Positions 22,353 to 35,167 are shown, counted from the stretch's first letter. The stretch: 64,000 nucleotides of DNA from Notamacropus eugenii (GCF_028372415.1 NC_092879.1:96043067-96107066), one strand, 5' to 3'. Notes: generated from the sequence alone by a model not told the origin. Program-made: numbers and translations.

Positions 22353-22829
22353 AGAATGTTAATTATGATCAAAGGCAAGGCAATGGTGAAAATGGATATG
22401 GCAAGACAAACAATTAAGCATTAAAGATAATGAAATGATACATGTGTGTATGTGTGTTGTTTGTATGTGTGTGTGCATATGTGCAAGCAATGGATAGCAT
22501 AGCATCTAAGTATTTAAAAGGAAAGCTAACTGAAGTACGAAAAGATATAGACAATAAGTTAATAGTTTTAGGTGACTTCAATGAGTTTCTGTCAGATATG
22601 AACAAATACAACATAAAGATGATGAAGCTAAGGAATTAAGAATGAAGAGAGTATTAGGAAATGGGATGTAAAATATCTCTCTTGACTATTGAATGAGAAT
22701 TGTAAGGTAAAAACCTATTTTTCAGAAATGTATCATACCATTGCAAAAATTGAGAGGGCACGAAGGACTCATAAAGAAATGCAGAACTATTAAATTTTCT
22801 CTTTACAGATCATAAAGATAGAACACTAG
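22353..22829 (+). mobile_element. Old L1 ORF2 endonuclease domain, continuation
   Basis: Resumes the ORF2 interrupted at 19560. It encodes KLIVLGDFNEFLSDMNKYN (about 22555-22612), where GDFN is the L1 endonuclease signature. A short (TG)n-rich expansion sits at 22441-22480. Confidence 0.75.
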
Positions 22830-23140
22830 GAGTGAAATCAGGAAATACTGAGTTAAAACGCTGCCTCAGGAACTTACTGTCTGTGTGAGCCTGGGTAAAT
22901 CACATGAGCAATCTGTAAAATGAAATTACCAATAGCACCTACTCCAAAGAGTTGTGAGAATTAAACGGAGCAATCCATGTAAAGCACTTTGCAAAACCTT
23001 CAAGCACTGGAGAGATATTTGCTATTATTATTATTATTAAGGCAAAGGCGACTTTTTAGACTTTCTTTGTATCCTCGGCCTTTTGTGCTCCAGCTGGTAC
23101 ATAGCTGATATTTTAATAAATGCTAGCTGACTGATATTAA
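22830..23140 (+). repeat. MIR/THER CORE-SINE inserted in the old L1
   Basis: Has 'tgtgtgagcctgggtaaatcac', 'gcacctactccaaagagttgtgagaatta', 'aagcactttgcaaaacctt' and a gctattattattattatta end, in consensus order. The region to 23130 ('taataaatgctagctgactg') may be a second fragment. Confidence 0.8.
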
Positions 23141-23233
23141 CAACTGACAGACTTAAATGGAGATGAAATGATGTTATTGCATATAATGAGGAGGTCAAAG
23201 AACAAATTATAGAAACTATTTTTAAAAATGATA
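23141..23233 (+). mobile_element. Old L1 ORF2 fragment between insertions
   Basis: Reads as the EN-RT linker region ('ggaggtcaaagaacaaattatagaaactatt'), continuing from 22829 and resuming at 23785. Confidence 0.55.
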
Positions 23234-23789
23234 TGTGAGAGTGGGAGTTGATTGAGTCAATCAATTACTCCACATCAAAGTACCTCCCTTAATCAGGTTC
23301 TCACCGAACTCTATTGAATCAGCCAGTCAATCAAAAGCACTGAAGGAGAAGTAAGTCAATCCTTGATCAATTTGGAAGCAGTGAAGGCCATTGGATGAAG
23401 TGGAGTAACTCATGCAACAACCTGAGTGGATTTTGTCTGATTGAGAAGATCAAGTTATGATCCCTGGGGGCTTGTACACAACATATACGATGTATAAAAT
23501 CTCTGCTTTGGGGAAGCAGAGATGTGAGAATTATTCCAGCCAAGTCCCAGAGAGGGAATCTTTTGGTGTGTGTGTGTGTGCACGTGTGTGTGCATGTGTG
23601 ATGGATCTTAGTGTCCTCTCCTCAACCTCTTGACCAGAAGAAGACTGGAGAGTCAGAGGATTTGACTTCTTCCTCAAAGTATTAGCAGTATCCCAGAAAC
23701 ATCTGTAACTGGCAACAGGAGCTGAGGAGAAACCAGATCCATTTTGATGAACTGCTATGACAAATTTAAGCTACCAAGCCCCGTTTGCA
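23234..23789 (+). mobile_element. Solo-LTR-like block (endogenous retrovirus fossil, uncertain)
   Basis: About 555 bp of unrelated sequence splits the old L1 ORF2. It begins tgtgagagtgg, ends near gtttgca, and has a good TATA box (tataaaa at 23492-23498) followed by a region where an LTR would have its R/U5. The TG...CA limits are approximate, I found no target duplication, and no internal viral genes lie nearby. If it is an LTR it is a solo one and clearly old. A (TG)n tract lies inside at about 23563-23600. Confidence 0.35.
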
Positions 23790-23806
23790 AACTTAAATAA
23801 AATAGA

Positions 23807-23851
<45 letters not shown>

Positions 23852-24830
23852 AAACAGTAAATACCCAGATTAATAAAACAGGAAATACAATATCTAGGTA
23901 TCCATATCCCTGAAATAGAAGTGTAGCAAACTGCAAATGAACTCCTAAAGGAAAAAAAATCCTTATCTAGGGAGATTTACAAGTGACTTCTATGAAGCAT
24001 TTAAAGCAAAAATCATTTCTGAGTTTCAGAAACTGTTCACATAACTAGGGAAAATGTTTTAGTAAATTCCTTCTATGACAAAAATAGAGTCCTGATAACA
24101 AACACAAGGAGAGAAAATGCAGAAACAGAAAAATTATGGACTGCCATTAGGAATGGATAGTTGCCGGTAGAATATGTAAAATATTAGAAAAGAAGCTACA
24201 GTAATTCATTCTCAAATGCTTCACTGTGACCACCTTGTATTTCTAAGGCAATAAAGATGTCATTTCACATTAGGGGAATTCCAAAGACACCCTGTGTAAT
24301 TAGTTATATTAATAATAAAAACAGAAAGCAAGTGATCATCTCAACAGGGAGAGGAAAAGCCTTTGATGAAATGAATCATTTGTTTACATTTAAATGTTTT
24401 TAAAAGCATAAAAATAAAAGGCTTTTTCTGTAATATGATGAAGAGTTATAGCCTAAGACCAAATAGAGTTATTTGTAATAGATAAATACTGGATAGTTTC
24501 TCCCCCAAAATCATGGATAAAGCAAAGATATCTAATGCCTCCAGAAAAGTGTGGCAGTGATAGAAACTCTATCTTTAGTAATAAGGTATATTGAATGCAT
24601 CGAGGGAATGTAAATTGGGAAAACGGAAGCAAAATATTTCTATTTGCAGTTGATATTATGGTTTGCCTATGAAATCAAGGAAAAAATAATAGAGAACATT
24701 AATAGCTTTGGTAGAGTACCATGGTGCAAAATAAATCCACAACCCACCAGCTTTTCTGTACATTATTAAGAAAATTCAGGGGGAAAATATAGGAGGAGAG
24801 ACTTCATCTAAGAAAACAAAAAATGGATTC
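23785..24830 (+). mobile_element. Old L1 ORF2 reverse-transcriptase region
   Basis: Starts ANLNKIDEYI (23786), followed by wording for PRLIKQEIQYLGIHIPEIE at about 23865-23920, then IISTGRGKAFDEMNH (about 24333) for the IDAEKAFDK motif. At 24650 FAVDIM stands where FADDM is expected, so one catalytic Asp is lost. A (TA)n microsatellite sits at 23811-23849. The copy ends by about 24830. Confidence 0.75.
23811..23849. repeat. (TA)n microsatellite
   Basis: About 19 uninterrupted TA units inside the old L1. It can form cruciforms. Confidence 0.97.
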
Positions 24831-24857
24831 AACGTCCAGGAATTGACACAAGCATAT

Positions 24858-24990
24858 ATATGATGTTTACCTCACATAGTACATAAACTCCTTGAGAGTT
24901 GGGACCATTTTGGTTTTGTCTTTGTCTCTCCAAGAACTAGGTACTATGTCTCCATTGTACTAGGGTATAGTTCCTGGCAAAGAATAGTCA
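24858..24990 (+). repeat. L2 3' end fragment
   Basis: 'cataaactccttgagagttgggacc', 'tctttgtctctccaagaactaggtac' and 'ggtatagttcctggcaaagaatag' follow the L2 3' end. Confidence 0.6.
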
Positions 24991-25299
24991 CTTTATACTT
25001 GCTAGCTGGAGTTGAGTGGAAGAATTCAGGAAGAGCTCTCTGCCTAAAGATCTCTCTCCCCATACGTGAAATTCTGTCAGGAGACAGTCATTCCTTTGCC
25101 TTGACACATGTATCTTCAGGTATTCCTAGTAAAAGCTCCCCCTTCTTCTGGGAAATTATTTCAGCTAGTATGCAATCATCCATCATTAACACCTTGTCAC
25201 TTATCTCCTTTTACAAGTCAGCTGATAGAGCAATGGGAGTCTTCAGAAGGTTTAATAAGAGGGAGAGGGGCATGGGCACTGGGGCTCAAGGTCACCATC

Positions 25300-25945
25300 C
25301 TAGTTCAGACATCTCCTTCTCCCTCTTACCTGGAATATTGCAATAACTTCCTATTTGGACTCTACCCTTTCCATCCCCAGCTGCTTCTCCATAAAGCTGT
25401 CCAATCTGACTAAGGTACTCCTCTGCTCAAGATGCTTCAGTGCCCACCTCTGACAAATATGCCTCATTCTGTACCCATAATGTACCACCTCTCTGCTTCA
25501 TCACCTGGCCTATGTAGTCATGAATGGCACCACATTGATAAGAGTTTGTGTCTTTTAACTCCCCTGCTCTTTCCAGAGTGATTTCATATTGCTCTCCCCC
25601 AGGAACTCTCCATTCCATTCTAAATGTGCATGGAGTTCCTTTTCCTGCTCTGGCACATTCATAGAGGCCATCCCTTATGCTTGGAATGCTCTCCCTCCTT
25701 ACTCCCTACTAGGACCCAAGCCTTCCTGGACAAGGTCATTCTCTATTCCCCTAGTTAACATTGTCCCCTCCCAAATGACTACATATTTATTCTGTAGATA
25801 TTCTGCATTTCTAACTTCATGTCTAAGCTATTTCCTCCCAGTAGAATCTAAGTTTCTTGAGGTTAGGGACTATTCTACATCTGTCCCTGTATTTCCAGTG
25901 CCTGGCCTACTATAGGCACTTAATGCTAGTTGAATTGAGTACTAA
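25300..25945 (+). repeat. L2 3' end, long
   Basis: Long diverged L2 tail: 'acctggaatattgcaataacttcct' near 25329, 'ccttatgcttggaatgctctccctcc' near 25673, 'tttcttgaggttagggac' near 25853, and a final 'cagtgcctggcctactataggcacttaatgc' with gttgaattgag. Short plus-strand open frames are incidental. Confidence 0.8.
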
Positions 25946-26529
25946 AAGTCTGCAATGAAAAATGTGAAATTAAGAGGCAAAGGGACCAGAGCTAAAGTTT
26001 CTTTTTTTTCTGGAGATGTCCTCAAAACAAAGTTCAGCTTCTGTTTTAGGTGTTACACAGGAACTACTTGTCCTGGTAGAGCTGCGAAAGGTCAGAGGCA
26101 TTGGCTGAGAGCTCAACATTTGCTTTGGCAAAATATTCTCAGAAACAGTTTCTGACATAAAGGCCAAAACCTTTCTCTAGGCAAACCTCTTCTATTTCCT
26201 GGTGTGTGGCTCTAAAAGGCTCCAAAGTCCAGAGTCAGGGGATCGATTGCTTCCTTTCAATGCTGCCCTGACAATATACTGCCCCAAACAGAAGGCCCAC
26301 ACGGGCTTGAGTCACCTGGTTTCTTCTGGGTATTGAGGATACTGAGCTGAATGTCCAAAGACCCTTGAAGTGCACTTTGATGGCTCTGAGAGCTTCATGA
26401 TGAGGGACCTTCCTTTCATGGTACAGACTATAGCCTCCCCTCCTGTGAGAGGCTGGTTCATGTTATTCCAAAGGGCATATGCCTTAGGGAGATCATTTTG
26501 GTTGCTGTGTGGAGGATGGACTTGAATAA
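25946..26529. other. Low-copy sequence, nothing recognised
   Basis: No gene, RNA or repeat recognised. The minus-strand 136-codon frame spanning 26312-26722 is antisense to a purine-rich repeat and has a low-complexity Ser/Pro composition. Confidence 0.4.
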
Positions 26530-27110
26530 TATACTGAAGTTGGAAGAAACTTGAGGCAGGGAGTGCAGATGGAAGGCTATTGCAATAATAGGCAGAGGGA
26601 GATATGGTGGCTTCTGGTGGCTGTGCAAGCAGAAAGAAGGGGACAGATGTTATGAAGGTAGAAATGAAAGGATCTGGAGAGTGATGGATAGGTGGGGGGG
26701 AGGAGTGAGAGCAAACGTTCAAGACTGAATCTAATTGACTGGGAGGAGTGTGTTCTCAACAGTAATAGAGCGGTGTGGAAAAATGGAGGGTTTGAAGGGG
26801 AGATTAGAACAGAATGAGTTCTGTTTTGAATAAGTGGAGGATGAGATGCCTACAGGGTATCCAATTCAAAATGCCTAAGAGGCAGTTGGAGATATGAAGT
26901 TGGAGCTCAGAAGAAAGACTAAGGCTGAATATCTAGATATTTAAACGACCTACTATATGACAGGCACTCAAGATACAGAGATAAAAATGAAATGGTCCCT
27001 GACCTCAGGGACCTTATGCCCTCTTGGAAATTCATTTGTTTACTTAATACACATTTATGAAGTGCTTACTATGTGCCAGGAACTGTGCTCAATCCAACCT
27101 GTGCCTAGAT
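26530..27110 (+). repeat. Ancient interspersed repeats
   Basis: Starts like the GA-rich repeat at 10600 ('cttgaggcagggagtgcagatggaaggctattgcaata') and continues to 'gcctaagaggcagttggagatatgaagttggagc'. Then 26945-27110 shows two boxes of the 'tactatgtgccagg...ctgtgctca' family. Confidence 0.55.
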
Positions 27111-27237
27111 GAATAAATACAAAAGGCTATAAAGTAAGTTCCAGAGGGTGAGAGAATGTAGGAGGGACATCCAGACAGAGCTGTGAATGAAGCCTAGTTT
27201 ACTGACATGAGGAGGGAGGGAGTTCCTATCATGGGGG

Positions 27238-27352
27238 CCGCACACCCACCCACCCACACCCACACCCACACATCCACACGCACACACACACCCAAACACT
27301 CAAACATGCACACATGTACACACAAATGCACACATATGCAACCCCCCACACA
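27238..27352. repeat. (CCCA)n/(CA)n microsatellite
   Basis: ccgcacacccacccacccac, then cacacccaca units and CA-rich sequence to cccccacacatg. The minus-strand Cys/Val/Gly-rich open frames are artefacts of it. Confidence 0.9.
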
Positions 27353-28409
27353 TGTGCAGTGCATAGTTGCAGAGAAACTATATTGAGACACCCTGCAACA
27401 GAATCATTTGAGAAATATTCAACTTTTAGTTGAAACAATCGTATATTTTGTTGTAATTTTTTTCATGATGCTTTAAGAAAAATCATTATCGCATCCCAGT
27501 ACAACTCTCCTGCCTCACCATAAAATAGTTTCTTGTCACACAAAGAAGCCTAATAAAAACCAAGCAATGCAGCACTGGCATCTGAAAAAAATGTAAGCAA
27601 TGTTCTGCACTGGTAGTACCTACCCAGTACCTTGCCAAGAGATGGGAAGTATATTTCATCACCAGAACCTTGGATTCCACTGGATGCTGGACTTAGAATC
27701 AGGCTTACACACCACTTCCTGGCTCCTCCCCCCCAGCTCCCTTCTATGTGTTGCCCTTTAGAATGCAAGATACAAGAAAGTAGGGACAATGATATTCCCA
27801 GCACTGAGCACCATATCTGGCACATAGTGTGGCTATCCCTTCCACATCACGACTTTCCCAGTCAGTTTTCATACATGGTGGGTCAGTATAAGAAATTAAA
27901 TGGGAATTTCGTGGATGCTGGAGATGACACAGAAAAAGTTTAGAAACTCAGAAATGCATAAAATATATGTATAGTATTGTATAATACTAATATATTTTTA
28001 TCTTTTAATAACATAACAATTCAGACTTCTCTGGTACAAAGAGAAGGCCACAAGCTTTTACATGGATTTTCTAGATTACAGAGGTAATCCCCACCCCGGA
28101 CCCCCCACAATGTGGAAGGGATAACTAAATGCTTAATAAATGCTTTCTTGGTCTCATCTGTCTCTGCATTGGCTACATCGAATCTAATTCTTAACATTGC
28201 TTTCTGTTGTTTTCATTTGCATGTTTGTAATCATCATATACCTTCTTCTCTAGGTTCTACTTACTTCTTACAGCATCAGTTCATATACAATATTTTGACA
28301 GACCTGACAAATTTAAGTCCTGGCTACTAACATACAGTTTCTGTGAATAAATACATTACCCAAAAGAGAACATATTCTTAATTACCTGTGACTTAGCAAA
28401 CAAGAAGGA
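27353..28409. other. Low-copy sequence with small L2 traces
   Basis: A 'gaatgcaagatacaagaaagtagggacaatg' stretch near 27760 and 'aaatgcttaataaatgctttcttgg' near 28126 look like L2 3' fragments. Nothing else was recognised, and no gene is supported. Confidence 0.4.
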
Positions 28410-29192
<783 letters not shown>

Positions 29193-29253
29193 TCAAATTC
29201 TTTGCCAGAAAGAAAAATAAAGGACACAGACTAAAGATTTGGGTCTGGTCAGC

Positions 29254-29484
29254 TCAGCAGCCCAGCTGTTTCCTCTGCAGCTTCTTACTGGCTGGCTGAT
29301 AAGCATCTTCAGGGTCTTCCTTCTCAGAACCCCTCTGTGGCTTCCCTAGAAAGGACAAGATTTGCTCATGCCTCTCATCAATAATTTCCAAGCACTCTCT
29401 ACCCATCAGGGAGGCTAGTGTTACTTGTTCCAAGCTCACCATCTTGGACAGGCCCCCCTCTTTCCACCTCCTCCCATCACCCAT
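29254..29484 (-). other. Weak 76-codon ORF, unidentified
   Basis: A minus-strand frame with ATG at 29484 and TGA at 29254. It contains IIDERHEQILSFLGKPQR and ends KKLQRKQLGC, charged and non-repetitive. A TAA lies in frame 24 bp upstream of the ATG. No strong splice acceptor, poly(A) tail or domain is visible. It could be a fragment of a processed pseudogene or terminal exon, or chance. I do not recognise it. Confidence 0.25.
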
Positions 29485-30479
29485 TATCTGCCATGACTCA
29501 GGATGTTAGGAGAGTGGTCAGGACCTGGGGCTGTCTCCTTATCTCTCCAAAAACACGTTAGACATAGTTTTTCTTACAAGTAGAATTCTTTGGACTGTCA
29601 GCTAAAGAATGAAAATAACCTCATTAAGAAGAGCTACATGTTATTGGGGCAATAGGATGACATTCATTTATCCAGCATCGTTGGGGAATGAGATGCTCTA
29701 CAGAAGAAAATTTTCTATAAAAATGAGATTTACCTTTAAAGTTCCATGTTTTTGATCATTTAAAGGAGAAATCTTTCTAAAATATGTCACATACTTTCAT
29801 GTTTTATTAAATGGTATACACCAGACATAATTTAACCTTTTCTTGATTACTCAGAGTCATCATTAGAAATGCTCACTTTTATATGGCATGGTACCACGTT
29901 TTCTCAAACTCCTTCCTTGATCAGTCTCTTACTCCAACTGTGGCTATCATGCTCATGTCTATCTACAAGTAGTGTGCTTTTAAGTACTCCATTCGATTTT
30001 CCTCTTCCTCACTTCTGAGGTGACCAAAGATTTTAGCGAATATATTTGTGAAGATATTATGCCATGGAGTACCTGTGGAGTGCCTTCTCTTCTCTCATTC
30101 CTTAGAAAATGGACTGAGTTGCTTCAATCAACCTGACTACAACTCCCCCTAAAGATCAGAATACATGCTCGTTACAGACAATATCTTGCACTGATGATGG
30201 GTGGGGCTAAGCTGTAAGTAGTGTGAGACAGATGGAAGCCTTTCTCCCAAGCTGTCACTATTTTTTTTTTCTGGAACTAAAAATCCTCCAGAGTGTGTCC
30301 CAAATTCATATAATGTTATTGAAGGCTAATGGGACCTTTATAGAAGCAGACTTTCAGTATGTGTGAAAATTAACAGATTCATCCATCTGCCTACTGGATT
30401 CACATCCGAGGAAGTGACTGCTTATCAGTTATTGTACCTAATGAGGAATTCATTTATTTTTACTCAACTGATGATGGCT
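29485..30479. other. Low-copy sequence, nothing recognised
   Basis: About 1 kb of AT-rich DNA without recognised repeat, RNA or coding signal. Confidence 0.45.
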
Positions 30480-31105
30480 TCCTCTGGCCTGTCGGATCAA
30501 ATCCAAAATCACCAGTCTGTCATTCAAGACCAACTATGGTACAACTCCTTCCTATTTATTCAGCTCTATAGTATCTCCCTCCCTGCCCTGCCCCTTTAAG
30601 TGTAGTCAGGGCTCCAGCCTAGCTTTCTCCTAAAGCCTCAAGTTTATTTCAACAAGTTGTTATTGAACTCTGTCTACATCTTTCTCTTAACTGAAAATGG
30701 CATAGTCCCTAATCCTGTCCAACTAAGCCAAGGATAGGCGAGAGGGATTGGACCTGGAATTTCCTTGACATGCAGAACTCCTGGATGAAGAAGCTCCATC
30801 TACCGATGCAGGGTGACCCTTTCTCTGTCACACAGGACTTAGAGTGACCTAGAGCTTGGGGGTGGATGTGCTTGCCCTTCCAGGATCACACGGTCTATAT
30901 GTCAGAGTTGTCACTCAAACCCAGATATTCCTAGCTCAGAAGCCAGCTCTCTAACTACTATGCAATATTGCCATGACCAGTCCAAAGCACAATTTTCTTC
31001 AAAGTCCAGGTTAGGCTAAGTAATTTTCCTCTTTGTAAAATGAGATCTCTAGACTAGATGATCTTCAAAAGCCTTTTCAGCTTGAAAATCCATCATCTTA
31101 TGATC
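30480..31105 (+). repeat. L2 fragment followed by MIR/CR1-type 3' end
   Basis: 30480-30600 resembles the L2 3' region ('tggcctgtcggatcaaatccaaaat'). 30870-30975 has MIR wording ('ccaggatcacacggtctatatgtcagagttg', 'actcaaacccag'). 31040-31105 has 'gactagatgatcttcaaaagcc' and 'cttatgatcct', the end seen in MIR/CR1-type elements. Confidence 0.5.
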
Positions 31106-31189
31106 CTAAACCCCATGTCTACAACACAACCTTCCTCCACCTCTCTCATTCCACCTGAGGTCATCTTGTCTTTCATAGTAACATTCAAC

Positions 31190-31310
31190 AAGTATTTATC
31201 AAGACTCTGCTAAGATGAAGCATGGTGCCAGGTGCTGGGATGCAATATCAAAATGAAAACTAATTCTAGCCCTCAAGGATCTTAACTCAGAGGATAGTAG
31301 AATGTGTTAG
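31190..31310 (+). repeat. Ancient interspersed repeat, short fragment
   Basis: 'catggtgccaggtgctgggatgcaa' followed by 'ctagccctcaaggatcttaac'. Same family as at 10026 and 35168. Confidence 0.55.
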
Positions 31311-31734
31311 AAAGTAAATCCAACAAGATGTCATGTATAAGAAACAAAATTCAAAACCAAAAATATTTAAATAGAGTTATAGTAAAAGGCTGGAACAAAA
31401 AAAAAAACATATTCAGCTGAACTCCAAAAAGCAAGGGAAATTGCCTTCATGGTCTCAGACAAAGCAATAGCAAAAATAGAGTTGAGATGAACAAGGAAAC
31501 CATATTATGCTGAATGGTACCATAGGCAGTGAATTAATGTCAGTACTAAACATACATACACTGAATGGCATAGCATTAAATGAAAAGTGAAATGAAAAGT
31601 TGGACAAGTTACATAAAGAAATAGACAACAAAACTGTAATAGTAGGGAACCTCAACACCTCTTTTTAGATCTAGACAAACAAAAATAACCCAAAAAATTA
31701 AGGATCTGAATAGGATTTTAGTAAAATTAGATAT

Positions 31735-31852
31735 GATGAGAAGAAAGTGGCAAACCACTCCAACATCTATGCCTAGAAAACCACAAATGGAGGTCATGAA
31801 AGAACTGAATGTGACTGAAATGACTGAACAACAGCAACAACAAAAATTTAGA
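31735..31852 (+). mobile_element. Marsupial RTE-tailed SINE, 3' part
   Basis: 'agtggcaaaccactccaacatctatgcc', 'ggaggtcatgaaagaactgaatgtgactg' and aatgactgaacaacagcaac correspond to the SINE at 6140-6336. Confidence 0.8.
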
Positions 31853-32129
31853 CACAAATTTTGTAATCACTGAATGGGAAGAGGAAGAAATATACATTTT
31901 TCTCAGGCCCACATAGCACATTCACAAAAATTGGTCATGTATTTGGGCATAAAAACCTCAGAAAGAAATGCAGAAAAGCAGAAATATTAAGTACATTCCT
32001 AACTGAATACAATGCAGCAAAAACTGTATTCAATAATATGCCATTGAAGAAAGAATGGAAAAATTAACTGAAGTCAAAATAACTTAACATAAACTAACCC
32101 CTAGGAAATAATAGATAATTTCATTACAG

Positions 32130-32700
32130 AAAAGTCCGGAGGATGCATGATGGAGCCAGAGAATGAACCCCACCAAATTAATAAATAAAACTGGGAGTTG
32201 TTTTTGGTGAATTCCAGTAAAATCAACTGTCAGCTAATTTGACTAGAAAAAGGAAAGAGGAAAACCAAACTACCAGTATAAAAACCAAAAAAGAAGAATT
32301 TATAACAAAAGAAGAGAAATAAAGGAAAATATTAGAATCTAAATTATTAGGTCTAAAAGGGCTATATTGAGATCCCCAACATGTTGAAGTCTTGACTCTC
32401 CCTCAAAATGGAGGATCTAGGAAGAACTCAACAATGAGAAAAGGGGATTGTAAGGTTGGTAGGAGAAGGCAGTTGAGGCATAGAGGCAAAGGTCAAAGAA
32501 TGAACCCCAATGAATTAAAAAATAAAATTGAGAGCTTTTGTGAATACCAATAAAATAAACCATTAACTAATTTGACTGGAAAAAGGAAAGCATGAAACCA
32601 AATTACAAGTTGCAAAAAAACAAAAAAGGAGAATTCACAACAAGAATAGAAATGAAGGAAAATATTAGAAATTATTGTGCTTAGCTATATACCAATAAAA
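32130..32700. repeat. Two diverged direct copies of ~330 bp within old L1 territory
   Basis: The block at about 32150-32335 ('gagaatgaaccccaccaaattaataaataaaactgggag', then 'gactagaaaaaggaaagaggaaaaccaaact') is repeated at about 32495-32670 ('agaatgaaccccaatgaattaaaaaataaaattgagag', then 'gactggaaaaaggaaagcatgaaaccaaatt'). It is a local tandem duplication or repeated inserted unit. Confidence 0.7.
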
Positions 32701-33054
32701 CTAACAACGAAAATGAAGTGGATAAATATTTACAAAAAAAAATATCTAGATTAAAAGAACAAATAATAGGGAATTAAATAACCCAGTCTCAGAAAAATAA
32801 ACTGAATGTGAAATAAATGAATTACTAAAGCCAAAAAAAAATCCAAGACCAGTTGGGTTTACAAGTAAATTATATCAAACATTCAAAGAACAGTTAATTC
32901 CAATGTTATACAAACTACTTTTGAAAAAATAGATTCTACTTTGTCTATCATACAAATATGATCTCGACAGCTAACTCAGAAAAAAGCACAGAATAAAACT
33001 ATGGACCAATGTTCCCAATGAATCATGATGCAAACATGTTAAAATATTAGGTGC

Positions 33055-33460
33055 AAATGGTGGTATATGAACGTAGTGGGATGTGACTGGTCTGAAAGAA
33101 ATGATAAAATAGCCAGTTTCAGAGGAAAATGAAGAGAAGGATAACAATTTTTACAATGATAATGACATTATGGAGAAAAACAACTTGGAAAAACTTTGGA
33201 ACTCTGATTAACACAGTGACAAACTATAAGTCCAAAGGAATGAAGATGAATCTCACCAGTCATTCACAGACTGACAGAGAGGTGATGCACTTAAAACGCA
33301 GGAAGAATCATACATTTTCCAACACTGTTATTGTAGGAAATTGTTTTGCCAGACTATGTAGCTATGTATTGAGAATTTTATTTTTTTAAGTTTCTTTAAG
33401 GTGTGGAGATTAGTGTGAGGGACAGATTAATAAAGATGCTTAACTGAAAAAAATGGGGCA
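33055..33460 (+). repeat. Marsupial interspersed repeat, family not assigned
   Basis: Contains 'ctgacagagaggtgatgcact' and 'ttgttttgccagactatgtag' boxes that I associate with a common marsupial repeat. I cannot name it. The 86-codon open frame at 33129-33389 is probably incidental. Confidence 0.4.
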
Positions 33461-34410
33461 AAAAGACCCAAATTTAAAATATTAGAAAGAAGTCATATAA
33501 AAAAAAAAGGTTAGATTTCTAGCAAGATTTTGCTTCAATATTATGAAAAATATAAACATAAAATGTGACATTAATAACAAATAGATCAATAGATGCAAAA
33601 TATCTTTTTGAGAAAATTCATCACTAATTTCTGTTAAAAACACAAAAAGAATAAGAAACAAACGCATCTTTCCTTAATATGGTAAATATGTCTTATATGA
33701 TCCCACAATTCAGAACTAAATGTCAAGGGGGTAGGCTGGAAGCCTTTACAATAAGATCAGGGGCAAAATAAAATAGCTATTATCCTCACTATTATTTTAT
33801 ACAGTACTTGAAATGTTACTTTATAGCAATAACACAAGAAAATGAAATTAAAGGGATAAAAAGAGATAAAATTATAACTTTTTGCAGATGATGTGGTTTA
33901 CTTAGATAACCATAGTGAGTCAACTAAAATTAATTGCAGCAATTAATAAGTCCCATAAAACTGAAGGATATAAATTAAATCCACACAAATCATCAGCATT
34001 TCTTTATTTTATCAACAAAAGTCGGCAGGAAGAGATAGAAAGAGAAATTCCATTCAAATAACTATAGAATGCATAGAAGAGTGGGTATCTGCCTATGAAG
34101 ACATGCAAAGAAATACATGAATATAACCATAAAACATGCTTTTCAGGAATAAAGGCAGAGTTAATTAAAGAAATAGTAATTACTCACGCATTGGTTGAGT
34201 CATTATAATAAGAAGGACACTAATACTTACATTAATTTATTCAGTGACATACCAATTAAATTACTAAAAGATTACTTTATATAGTTGGAAAAACCCTAAC
34301 AGTAATGAAATTCATCTGGAAAAACAAAAAGTCAAGATTCTCTAGGTAAATAATAAAAAATAAAGTGGGAATGAAGAGGTCTTAGCAGTATTAGATCTCA
34401 GACTAAACTG

Positions 34411-34700
34411 CAGTTATCCCTTCCACCTTGCAGGGGTTAAGCTTGTGGGGTCTCTGTGATTTGGAAAATCTGCATAAAATTTTGTGACCCTTTCTTCACA
34501 CTGGAGAAGAAGTCTGAATTCTTATGGTATTAAAAGATGCATTTCTGAGTTTCTAAGTTTTTTTGTGTCATCTGTTGGCCTTTGCATGTTGTAGGCAGCT
34601 TCTTCAAACCCTCTCCCCCCAATTCCCATTTAATTTCTTACGCTGACCTGGGATATATAGAAGTCATGATAGAGAAAATCACACATGGAAGGAATAACGG
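34411..34700. mobile_element. Tc1/mariner-pogo-like MITE inserted at TA
   Basis: A 290-bp block with terminal inverted repeats: cagttatcccttccac on the left, and on the right the complement of ccgttattccttccat. A TA follows at 34701-34702; the left target dinucleotide reads TG. The L1 sequence is continuous across it (expected aaactg-ta-ttataaagc). No transposase is present, so it was mobilised in trans. Confidence 0.7.
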
Positions 34701-35167
34701 TACAAAAGAGAAAGCATCAAAATGATTTTATATTGCTAAAGTAATAGAGAACTCTATCAGTGTGACAGATGAATAACACACCATGCAGAAGTAAACACAT
34801 ATAATAGTATAGTGTTGCATAAACACAGAGATCCTGATAAGGACTATTTAACAAAAGTTGTTGGGAAAACTGGAAAGCAGTATGGCAGATATTAGTTATA
34901 GACTGACAAGCATACCATATACTAAGATTAACTTCAAATACATATATGACCTACATATGAAAAGATCACATTATAAAGAAATTAGAAGAAAGAGAAGAAA
35001 TTACCCTTTATCATATGGATTAAAAAAGAGTTCATGAATGTTTGCATCAGGTTTTCTGATAAATATCTCATTTGTAAGACACATAAGTGATTCAAAATTC
35101 TCAGAACGAGAGCCATTCTCCAATCAAGAAATGGGCAAAAGATATGAAAAAGGTTTCCATAGGCAAA

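Larger units (their letters stand above)
31340..35165 (+). mobile_element. Old L1 ORF2, decayed, with three insertions
   Basis: Endonuclease wording near 31885-31985 (YIFLRPT-type, then IGHVFGHKNLRKKCRKAEI) and LFADDVVYLDNHSEST near 33878-33925, where the FADD catalytic motif is kept. FIWKNKKSRF follows near 34313, then C-terminal wording to KIWAKDMKKV near 35130-35160. Frames are broken throughout. Interruptions are a SINE at 31735-31852, an unassigned repeat at about 33055-33460 and a TA-flanked MITE at 34411-34700. No 3' UTR is seen. Confidence 0.75.

Noticed and set aside
26312-26722. 136-codon minus-strand frame
   Set aside because: Antisense of a purine-rich ancient repeat, with low-complexity Ser/Pro/His composition.
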